NCBI GenBank assembly: GCA_044347745.1
Contig: JBIKUD010000068.1
Coordinates: 1-12,057 of the forward strand
DNA: 12,057 nt
DNA from: JAIBBV01 sp044347745
Lineage (GTDB): Bacteria > Bdellovibrionota_C > UBA2361 > JAFLCA01
Direction of reading: 5' to 3'
The translations under genes were made by a program, and so were the position numbers. Shown one piece after another: positions 5,687-12,057 of the stretch; position 1 is the first letter of the stretch, and every line of letters starts with the position of its first letter. The notes below the pieces were generated by a model, which worked only from the letters and a program-made list of their open reading frames with translations, made no database searches and was not told the DNA's origin.

Positions 5687-5704
5687 GGGTGCCACGCGGC
5701 GCCC
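5687..5704 (+). promoter_or_regulatory. GC-rich leader hairpin before the ABC ATPase gene
   Basis: GGGTGCC (5687-5693), loop ACGC, GGCGCCC (5698-5704): a 7-bp stem with one U.G wobble that pairs only in the rightward transcript. Upstream in the same leader, AACGGCTGG (5611-5619) can pair either with GCCGTT (5662-5667) or with CCAGCC (5673-5678), but not both. After the stem a C/A-rich single-stranded run leads to ATG 5726 without a Shine-Dalgarno. There is no U-tract, so this is not a simple terminator. A regulatory leader is an inference. Confidence 0.35.
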
Positions 5705-5725
5705 ACAACTACACAAGCAACTACC

Positions 5726-6472
5726 ATGATTGAAGTTCGTAAACTTGCAAAACGCTACGGAGACTATGTCGCTGTGCATGAGGTGAGCTTTTCTGCACAG
5801 AAGGGGGAGATTGTCGGATTTCTTGGGCCCAATGGTGCAGGAAAAACAACGACCATTCGTATGCTTTCAACATTTATGCCTCCCAGTTCAGGGACTGCGA
5901 AAATTGCAGATTTTGATATTTTGACCCAAGCAGATGAGGTGCGTAAGCATATAGGCTATCTCCCCGAAAATCCTCCGCTCTACGGTGAGATGAAGATCTC
6001 AGAGTACTTGGCTTTTGTCGCCAAAATTAAAGGTGTTCCGTCTGCCGTTCAGAAGCAACGTGTGGACGAAGTGCTTGAGAAATGTTTTTTGACAGATGTT
6101 CGAGGCAAGCTTTGTCAACAACTCTCACGCGGATATAGACAACGAGTTGGAATTGCGCAGGCAATTATTCATAACCCCAAGGTTATCATATTAGATGAGC
6201 CAACCAGTGGTCTTGATCCGCGTCAGATTATCGATATTCGTCGCACTATTTCAGAGCTTGCTCAGAATCACACCGTGATCTTGAGTACTCATATTCTGCC
6301 TGAAGTGCAGAGTGTGTGCTCGAAGGTTGTGATTATTAATCGAGGAAGAATAGTAGTCGAAAGTAATCTCGAAGATTTGACCAGAGGAAGCAGTTTAGAG
6401 CAGGTATTTATTGAAGCAGTGAGCTCTGAGCTGTCCAATCCCGAACATCAATTGTCAGCAGTTGAGGCGTAA
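5726..6472 (+). CDS. ABC transporter ATP-binding protein, GldA-like
   Basis: A 248-residue ABC ATPase, of normal length for an ABC-2 exporter subunit, predicted to bind the cytoplasmic face of the permease encoded next. Motifs: Walker A GPNGAGKTT at 34-42; a GYLPENPPLYG segment at 77-87 where the Q-loop glutamine is replaced by Glu, as seen in GldA/NosF-type ATPases; signature LSRGYRQRVG at 133-142; Walker B VIILDEP at 153-159; D-loop SGLDP at 161-165; and switch histidine H189 in LSTHI. All catalytic positions are intact. Start: ATG 5726 matches where this family begins but lacks a Shine-Dalgarno. A TTG at 5660 has GAGG five bases upstream and would add 22 non-conserved Thr/Pro-rich residues. 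The substrate cannot be read from the sequence. Confidence 0.92.
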   Translation: MIEVRKLAKRYGDYVAVHEVSFSAQKGEIVGFLGPNGAGKTTTIRMLSTFMPPSSGTAKIADFDILTQADEVRKHIGYLPENPPLYGEMKISEYLAFVAKIKGVPSAVQKQRVDEVLEKCFLTDVRGKLCQQLSRGYRQRVGIAQAIIHNPKVIILDEPTSGLDPRQIIDIRRTISELAQNHTVILSTHILPEVQSVCSKVVIINRGRIVVESNLEDLTRGSSLEQVFIEAVSSELSNPEHQLSAVEA

Positions 6473-6477
6473 CTCTT

Positions 6478-7248
6478 ATGCGTAATGTGCTTGCCATTTG
6501 CCGGCGCGAGATTTTTTCCTTTTTCGTTTCGCCCGTTGCCTATCTTGTTATTTCAGGGTTTGTGCTCCTGTCTGCGTACTTCTTCTTTAATTTGCTGGGG
6601 ATGTACAATCTAATGTTGGCGCAGTACTCAATGATGCCTTCCGGCGCGGCCTCGGCTCCAAATCTTAACCAGTGGGTGGTTGAGGGGTACTATCACACCC
6701 TCCTTATTATCTTAGTTTTTCTTATTCCGATGCTGACCATGCGAGTGGTTGCAGAGGAGCGTAGGTTAGGAACTTTTGAGTTACTTGCGACCTCACCTTT
6801 AAAGGTGAGTGAAATTGTTTTGGGGAAATTTTTAGGCGTCGGTTTTGTGGTGCTGCTTATGGTGTTGGCAGCTGGAATATTCCCTTTGCTCCTCTGCGTA
6901 TTCGGCAACCCAGAAGTGAAGCCAATTTTATGCGGCTTGGCGGCAGTTGCGCTGTGTGCGCTCGGCTTTACCAGTCTTGGAGTTGCAATTTCAGCATTCA
7001 CCGAAAATCAGATCGTAGCGGCCGTAAGTGGGATGGTTGTACTGCTTCTTTTATATGTGATTCAGCAACCGGCCGAGTCTGTTGGTGGTAATGTCGCCGC
7101 TGTCTTAAACTATCTGTCTCCAGTAATGCAGGCCAAAGACATGATTCGCGGCGTCGTAAGTCTACAAAACTTGGTCTACTTTGCGAGCTTAATGGGGTTG
7201 GGCATCTTTGTATGTCAACGTGCCCTTGAAGCTCAGCGTTGGCGTTAA
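6478..7248 (+). CDS. ABC-2 type permease, GldF-like
   Basis: A 256-residue inner-membrane permease and the membrane partner of the preceding ATPase, whose stop is 5 nt upstream. It has about six hydrophobic segments (about 17-40, 72-90, 115-140, 149-172, 178-196 and 231-248). Between the second and third lies the cytoplasmic segment EERRLGTFELLATSPL (93-108), the hallmark of the GldF/ABC-2 group, where the ATPase is expected to dock. The first extracytoplasmic loop (about 41-70) is long and Met/Ser/Ala-rich. It ends cleanly 12 nt before the GldG-like gene. GldF proteins act in Bacteroidetes gliding, but homologues with this gene order occur in many non-gliding bacteria. Gliding should therefore not be assumed here. 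Confidence 0.88.
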   Translation: MRNVLAICRREIFSFFVSPVAYLVISGFVLLSAYFFFNLLGMYNLMLAQYSMMPSGAASAPNLNQWVVEGYYHTLLIILVFLIPMLTMRVVAEERRLGTFELLATSPLKVSEIVLGKFLGVGFVVLLMVLAAGIFPLLLCVFGNPEVKPILCGLAAVALCALGFTSLGVAISAFTENQIVAAVSGMVVLLLLYVIQQPAESVGGNVAAVLNYLSPVMQAKDMIRGVVSLQNLVYFASLMGLGIFVCQRALEAQRWR

Positions 7249-7260
7249 GCAGGAGTTACT

Positions 7261-8874
7261 ATGAATCGTTGGCTTCGGTTTGCTGGAATTCTCGGAATTG
7301 TACTCTTCCTGTTCGGAGTGAGTGGCGGGCTCGTGCTTGGATCTTTCACGCAGCCCTTAATGCTCGCGCACCTGCTTTTAGGCGGAGTTCTCTTACTTGT
7401 GTGGTTTTTCGCCGTTGGTGTGAGAAGCGCAAGTCAAGCTGGAGCAGTTATTCGTGGCAGGCAGGTGCGTTTTGGAGCTAATGCACTTTTTTATGGCCTC
7501 GTTTTTGTCGGTGTATTAGCAGTGCTTAATTGGTACGCGCACCGCCACGACAGGCGCTGGGACCTTACCGAAGAGGGCGTATATAGTTTGGCCCCTCAGA
7601 CTGAATCTGTGCTGAAAAATCTTAAAAAGCCACTACGCTTGGTTGCGGTGGGAGATAACCCCAACGTAAGCAATTTGCAAATTCAAGAACTCCTTGATTT
7701 GTATAAGTTTCATAATCCAAGTTTTGTGCGTACAGAGGTGTTTAGCCCCCGCACAAAGCCCCAAATGATTGAGGCTTTAGAGATAAAGCCTGGCAATGTG
7801 TTGTATCTTGAATATGGTGAGGGCGCCGATAAGGGAGTGAGTCGCCTTAATGAACTCACCGAAGAGGCTATTACAAACGCTATAATTAAGCTGACAAGAG
7901 GAGAGGCGCGTCGAATTTATTATGTAACTGGCCATGCAGAGCCTGGTCTAGATGATGGCAGCGCTTTAGGAGCTAAGGCTTTTGCCGAGGCAATTGGCGA
8001 CGAGCATCTTCGGGTTGATACTTTATTACTCTCTAAGTTTTCAAAAATTCCGGAAGATGCTGCCGCTGTGGTGCTGGTTGCTCCACAAAAGCCTCTGTTG
8101 CCTGAAGAAAAAAGTATGCTCATCACCTACGCAGAGAACGGTGGACGTTTGCTGCTTTTTACCGACCCTCGAGGATCTCAGGAAATTAAAGAGATTGCTG
8201 CCCACTTTGGTATCACCGTGGTTGATGCGGTAGTTATCGATCAAGTACAGAGATTATTCTCAGCACCGGCCTGGGGTGCCCAACCAATTGTTTCAGATTA
8301 CGAATATCACCCAGTAACAAATGGTTTTGGTAAAGAGTCTTTTACTCTCTATAATATTGCTGCTCCGGTCAAAATAAGCGGTAAAAATGATGAGGTAACG
8401 ACCTATACTGAGCTTACTCGAACTGGCCCTGCGGCGTGGGGCGAAACAAATTTAAGTTCGGTATTTGACTCAGAAGAAGCGACCGTGTCGCTTGATAAAG
8501 AGGATCTAACCGGTCCAATTCCTTTAGCTGTGGCGTTGGACAAAAACATGTCAAAGCCGGCGACCGACTCTCAGGAGAACTCAGGAGTTAACTTCGAAAA
8601 ACGCACCCGGGTTGTCGTGTTTGGAGATTCTGATTTCATTCGTAATGCAACCATTAGCAAATTCTATAATAGAGACTTGGCCTTAAATGCCGTTAATTGG
8701 GTGGTCGGGGAAGAGGGGGGCGTGTCTATTCGAGCTCGCAGCATGAGAGCCTCCGTGGCCCCCATAGCTCAGGAGACCTTTCTGGTTATTCTCACCTCTA
8801 GTTTTGTAATTCCCGAGTTAATTCTCATTTTTGGTTTACTTGTGTGGTGGCGCAGAAGAACGTCTCACGCATAA
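7261..8874 (+). CDS. GldG-like ABC transporter auxiliary membrane protein
   Basis: A 537-residue protein of the Gld-type ABC transport auxiliary family. ATG 7261 follows AGGAG with a 5-nt spacer. It has three N-terminal hydrophobic segments (about 7-28, 32-54, 72-91), then the family signature RRWDLTEEGVYSLAPQT (98-114). A large periplasmic alpha/beta region follows, containing LNELTEEAITNAIIKLTRGEARRIYYVTGHAEPGL (196-230) and the later motif VVVFGDSDFIRNA near 460. A C-terminal helix at about 506-530 ends in a basic tail (WWRRRTSHA). The YVTGHAE segment resembles the GHGE-type motif of the family. The protein is thought to support the ATPase-permease pair from the periplasmic side. Its length is usual and there is no sign of damage. 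The family is clear, but substrate and mechanism are unknown. Confidence 0.87.
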   Translation: MNRWLRFAGILGIVLFLFGVSGGLVLGSFTQPLMLAHLLLGGVLLLVWFFAVGVRSASQAGAVIRGRQVRFGANALFYGLVFVGVLAVLNWYAHRHDRRWDLTEEGVYSLAPQTESVLKNLKKPLRLVAVGDNPNVSNLQIQELLDLYKFHNPSFVRTEVFSPRTKPQMIEALEIKPGNVLYLEYGEGADKGVSRLNELTEEAITNAIIKLTRGEARRIYYVTGHAEPGLDDGSALGAKAFAEAIGDEHLRVDTLLLSKFSKIPEDAAAVVLVAPQKPLLPEEKSMLITYAENGGRLLLFTDPRGSQEIKEIAAHFGITVVDAVVIDQVQRLFSAPAWGAQPIVSDYEYHPVTNGFGKESFTLYNIAAPVKISGKNDEVTTYTELTRTGPAAWGETNLSSVFDSEEATVSLDKEDLTGPIPLAVALDKNMSKPATDSQENSGVNFEKRTRVVVFGDSDFIRNATISKFYNRDLALNAVNWVVGEEGGVSIRARSMRASVAPIAQETFLVILTSSFVIPELILIFGLLVWWRRRTSHA

Positions 8875-8905
8875 ACGAGTAACTCTCGATATATTTTGAG
8901 GAACT

Positions 8906-10360
8906 ATGAGTTTACGTAAAACTCTTGCATTGGCCCTGTTGCTTGTGGCCATGCTGCTATACATCTTAAAAGTTGAACTGCCGTCGTCTGCGAAGAAAGA
9001 TACAGAGCTTCAGCCTTTTGCAGAGGTCGCGAAAGAAACTATTCGATCCATCACGGTGAACTCCGATGGACAACTCGTCTACTCATTGCAAAATACGGGG
9101 GCAGTTCCTCAGCAAGAAATTAAGGGGAAGGAGCTAGCGGTAAGTCCCACATTTTGGAAGAAATGGACCATACAGAACACTCCAGGAACCCAGGTCGATA
9201 GGGGAAATCTCAATACACTAATCTCAGCTCTTGCGGCGTTCAAACTTGATTCTCCTCTCAGTAAGGAAGATATCGGGAACGACCTTTCGGTATTTGGCTT
9301 GGCAACCCCTGAACTGAGCATTCAAGTTGAATTACCCGAACGCACCGTAGAAGTGCAGTTTGGGAAAGAGAATGCCTATGTACAAAAGCGCTATGTGCGC
9401 ATGGCTGAAAGTGGAGAAGTCTACCTGCTATCACCAGGACTTTTTTCTGCTGCAAATAAAAAGGAAATGGAGTTTCGAAATAAAAACCCCATAGAGTTTA
9501 TTGATGGTGATTTAAAAGAACTGAGTATCATAGATGCCGATGGGGTTCGCACTCGTTTTCAATCGGGAGCCGATTTCGTCTGGAAAATTGTTGAGCCTCA
9601 GCCTTTGGCTGCTAGTTCTGAAGTTCTTTCTGCAATTGGGCGCGCGTTGCGGGGGCTACATGTGACTGAATTTTTAGATTCTTCGGATCTTGCCCGCTTT
9701 GGTCTTGATAAACCCCAGGCCCGGGTGCAGCTTGTATTTCGAGAGGGAATAGAGGCTGAACCTTTGGAAATAACGTTAGCAACCTCTAAAGATGCTTCAT
9801 CAACCTATGCAAAGGTTAGTGGGCTGTCTCACGTGTTCAAAGTAGCCCAGAACCCAATTCCAGAGCTTGTGAGGCCCTTACAAGAATATCGAGAGAAAAA
9901 GCTCTTCACGTTTGCAGTGGATCAAGTTGTGCAAGTTGATTTTGCGCCTTACCAGGCGGATGCAGTGACGTTAATGCGGCAGCCAGGCAAGTGGCTGGTG
10001 AATGGAAAAGAGGCTGATGGAGCTTTTGTCGCACAAATACTTAAAGACCTCGCTAGTCTTGAAGCCGCCAGTTTCCCGAACGACAACCGAGATTATGGAT
10101 TTTCAAACCCACGTCTCAAAATTATTGTGCGCCTGAAGCCTATCGCAAGCGAAGAAGCTGTAGAAGAAAAGGTACTACTTGTTGGCGATAGCGCAGGCGG
10201 AACAGGAAGCGGGGGAACGCAGTATTATACTGTAGTAGATGGGCGACGTAATGAACCTTTTATTATCTCAAAGGAAAGCTTTAAGGCCATTTTCCCAAGA
10301 CTTGACGTGTTAACAAAGGCAGAAGCGGCAGAGGAAGCTCCTAAGCCCCAAGCAGAGTAG
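8906..10360 (+). CDS. DUF4340 domain protein with three repeated modules
   Basis: A 484-residue protein with GAGG just before ATG 8906. One N-terminal helix (about 5-22) acts as an uncleaved anchor or signal, and the remainder should be periplasmic. I see three copies of one module, each a Trp-led strand, a helix with spaced Leu, then [FY]G[LF]xxPxxxxxV. The Trp residues are at about 87, 226 and 363. The second motifs are VFGLATPELSIQVEL (129-143), RFGLDKPQARVQLVF (264-278) and DYGFSNPRLKIIVRL (396-410). A Gly-rich loop (GGTGSGGTQYY) is at 431-441 and the tail is Ala/Glu-rich. DUF4340 genes usually follow GldA-F-G-like genes, as here, so a shared complex is likely. The domain has no established activity. 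Confidence 0.85.
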   Translation: MSLRKTLALALLLVAMLLYILKVELPSSAKKDTELQPFAEVAKETIRSITVNSDGQLVYSLQNTGAVPQQEIKGKELAVSPTFWKKWTIQNTPGTQVDRGNLNTLISALAAFKLDSPLSKEDIGNDLSVFGLATPELSIQVELPERTVEVQFGKENAYVQKRYVRMAESGEVYLLSPGLFSAANKKEMEFRNKNPIEFIDGDLKELSIIDADGVRTRFQSGADFVWKIVEPQPLAASSEVLSAIGRALRGLHVTEFLDSSDLARFGLDKPQARVQLVFREGIEAEPLEITLATSKDASSTYAKVSGLSHVFKVAQNPIPELVRPLQEYREKKLFTFAVDQVVQVDFAPYQADAVTLMRQPGKWLVNGKEADGAFVAQILKDLASLEAASFPNDNRDYGFSNPRLKIIVRLKPIASEEAVEEKVLLVGDSAGGTGSGGTQYYTVVDGRRNEPFIISKESFKAIFPRLDVLTKAEAAEEAPKPQAE

Positions 10361-10441
10361 CTATTCAGCACTTAAGCGGTTAGAGTATGTCTGAAGGTCG
10401 GCCGCCCATACCTTTTTCACACCTATTGCTTAGTACTAGCC

Positions 10442-12057
10442 ATGTTTCGTCGATTCGTTTGGATTTTGCTCTCAGTACTTGTGCTTGTTTCGGTTGCAGG
10501 CGCCGCATTTCTGGTATGGGGCTACCACTATATTACGAGAGACTTGCCTCAACTTGCCACAGTACACGATTACCGGCCCGATGCTGTTTCTCAGCTTTTT
10601 TCTGATGACGGAGTTCTGCTGGGGGAGTTTTTTGAGCAGCGTCGTTATCCAATCAAATTAAAAGACGTTCCGGTGATGGTTAGAAACTGCTTTCTCGCAG
10701 CCGAGGATGCAAGTTTTTACAGCCACCCTGGGATAGATCCCATGAGCATTTTGCGGGCGGTAGTTAAGAATGTGCAGACCGGGGCTTCAAGCCAAGGTGG
10801 TTCCACGATTACACAGCAGGTGGTTAAAAATTTGTTGTTGACCCCAGAAAAGAAGATTCAACGAAAAATTAAGGAGGCAATTCTTTCGTATCAATTAGAA
10901 AAGAGCCTCAGTAAAGATGACATTCTTGAGATTTATTTAAATCAGATATTTTTTGGAAACACAGCCTACGGGTTACGTGCAGCAACTCTCATTTATTTTC
11001 ACAAAGAGCCTGCGCAGCTTACTTTGGGTGAAGCGGCTATGCTTGCGGCCTTGCCAAAAGCTCCCTCGCGATATTCGCCAACTTCCAACTTGGCCCGTGC
11101 GAAACGCCGGCAGCGTTACGTGCTCGACCAGATGGTGAAAGCAGGGTTTACCACTGAGGATGCAGCAAAAGCAGCGGCCGATGAGGAATTTCCTATTTAT
11201 CCGGCGACAAGTAACAATATTTTTAAAGCTCCTTATTATGTGGCAGAGGTAAGGCGCATTTTAAATGAGGACCCACGTTTTAAGGATCTACGAATAGACA
11301 CAGACGGCTTGCGTATTGAAACAGCCCTTAATCTCACTGCTGATGTAAGTGCGGCAAAAGCGCTGCGTAAGGGCCTTCGTGATGTGGACAAACGTAGAGG
11401 TTGGCGTGGCCCATTAGCGTATCTGCCTCCCAACGAGCGGGGTGGGTTTGCGCAGAAGTATAAAACCTCTATTCGAGAGCTCTCGGATACCGATCAGACC
11501 TCTCTTGCACTTGTGCTTGAAGTTCAGGCGAACTCTGGTATCGCTCGAGTAGATCTAGGTTCTGAAATTGCTCTTATTGAATTAAAGAAAGAGACTTGGG
11601 CGAAAAGACGTCTGGGGCCTGTGGACCAGGTATCTTGGATACAACCTGAGCAGGTGCTCAAGCCTGGGGATGTCATTGAGGTTTCTTTAGCGACTGAATC
11701 TGGAAAAAAGTCTGAAAAGGAATCTTTGCGTCGTGTGGTGCTTGATCAAACCCCAGAGGTTGAGGGGGCGGCTGTGGTGCTCGATCCACTCACCGGAAAA
11801 GTGGTCGCATTGTCTGGTGGATACTCGTATCAACGCAGCGTTTTTAATAGAGCAACTCAATCTTTGCGTCAGCCAGGTTCAACTTTTAAGCCTGTAATTT
11901 ATCTGGCAGCGATCGACGGATTTCAATACACGCCTTCGACAATCGTTTACGATCAGCCACGCGCGTTTCGAGTGGGAGATGAGTTTTGGGAGCCAGGTAA
12001 TTTCGACGAAAAATTCATGGGGCCAATTACACTTCGAACCGCTCTAGAAAAATCGCG
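10442..12057 (+). CDS. mrcA: Bifunctional penicillin-binding protein 1A (3'-truncated by the window)
   Basis: The frame starts at ATG 10442 and is open to the edge, giving 538 residues of a protein usually about 700-850 long. An N-terminal membrane helix is at about 6-27. The GT51 glycosyltransferase follows with catalytic E88 in LAAEDASFYSHPGID, GGSTITQQVVKNL at 119-131, and LSKDDILEIYLNQIFFGNTAYG at 156-177. It polymerises lipid II glycan strands. A PBP1A-type OB-like linker spans about 315-435, with RRGWRGPL at its start. The transpeptidase begins near 440, with active-site S480 in PGSTFKP (S480xxK483); the SxN motif appears to start at S538, at the edge. No strong Shine-Dalgarno precedes the ATG, but no other ATG is available in frame after the stop at 10373. 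The 81-nt gap after the DUF4340 gene holds no clear promoter or terminator. Confidence 0.93.
   Translation, partial: MFRRFVWILLSVLVLVSVAGAAFLVWGYHYITRDLPQLATVHDYRPDAVSQLFSDDGVLLGEFFEQRRYPIKLKDVPVMVRNCFLAAEDASFYSHPGIDPMSILRAVVKNVQTGASSQGGSTITQQVVKNLLLTPEKKIQRKIKEAILSYQLEKSLSKDDILEIYLNQIFFGNTAYGLRAATLIYFHKEPAQLTLGEAAMLAALPKAPSRYSPTSNLARAKRRQRYVLDQMVKAGFTTEDAAKAAADEEFPIYPATSNNIFKAPYYVAEVRRILNEDPRFKDLRIDTDGLRIETALNLTADVSAAKALRKGLRDVDKRRGWRGPLAYLPPNERGGFAQKYKTSIRELSDTDQTSLALVLEVQANSGIARVDLGSEIALIELKKETWAKRRLGPVDQVSWIQPEQVLKPGDVIEVSLATESGKKSEKESLRRVVLDQTPEVEGAAVVLDPLTGKVVALSGGYSYQRSVFNRATQSLRQPGSTFKPVIYLAAIDGFQYTPSTIVYDQPRAFRVGDEFWEPGNFDEKFMGPITLRTALEKS

Noticed and set aside
10397..10418. Possible terminator after the DUF4340 gene (GC-rich stretch then T5)
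   Set aside because: I could not form more than about 3 bp next to the T-run, so the stem is too weak.
10387..10661. Short rightward ORFs over the start of the PBP1A gene
   Set aside because: They are alternative-frame readings of a region where the PBP1A frame carries clear GT51 motifs.

Overview
The window comes from a Gram-negative bacterium of roughly mid GC content. The evidence is two lipoprotein-type signal peptides with lipoboxes, a class A PBP1A-type penicillin-binding protein with glycosyltransferase and transpeptidase modules, and a CpaB/RcpC-type pilus protein. The mix of a Gld-like ABC cluster with DUF4340, LemA/TPM proteins and a pilus gene would suit a deltaproteobacterial-type or other environmental proteobacterium. 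The lineage is an inference, and no gene here fixes it. No tRNA, rRNA, transposase, phage gene or CRISPR array is visible.

Layout. Positions 1-215 (+) hold the possible tail of an unidentified gene and a tiny Pro-rich ORF, both weak. From 4040 down to 255 (-) runs a five-gene leftward block: an FN3-like lipoprotein, lemA, a YgcG-like membrane TPM protein, a second soluble TPM protein that overlaps it by 7 nt, and an RlmI-type 23S rRNA methyltransferase. lemA has its own sigma70-like promoter and a clear Shine-Dalgarno. The methyltransferase start codon lies inside a perfect 7-bp hairpin that also covers the stop codon of the upstream gene. Positions 4041-4429 are a divergent control region with a 9-bp dyad and a sigma54-like -24/-12 element upstream of an isolated cpaB (4430-5347, +).

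Positions 5348-5725 have no convincing gene but are rich in nested complementary arms and local hairpins, including a five-copy CCAGCA repeat. I read this as a candidate structured RNA or untranslated element, followed by a promoter-like sequence and the leader of the next operon. From 5726 to 10360 (+) lies a compact four-gene set: GldA-like ATPase, GldF-like ABC-2 permease, GldG-like auxiliary membrane protein and a DUF4340 protein. A PBP1A-type peptidoglycan synthase begins at 10442 and runs off the window's right edge.

How the genes fit together. The four-gene ABC set is a known conserved arrangement whose substrate is not established. PBP1A directly downstream suggests an envelope or cell-wall setting, which is an inference. 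The lemA/TPM pair is also a recurring envelope-associated pairing of uncertain biochemical role. The least expected material is non-coding: the 5355-5563 nested inverted arms, the ABC-operon leader, the dyad and sigma54-like box ahead of cpaB, and the start-codon hairpin of the methyltransferase.
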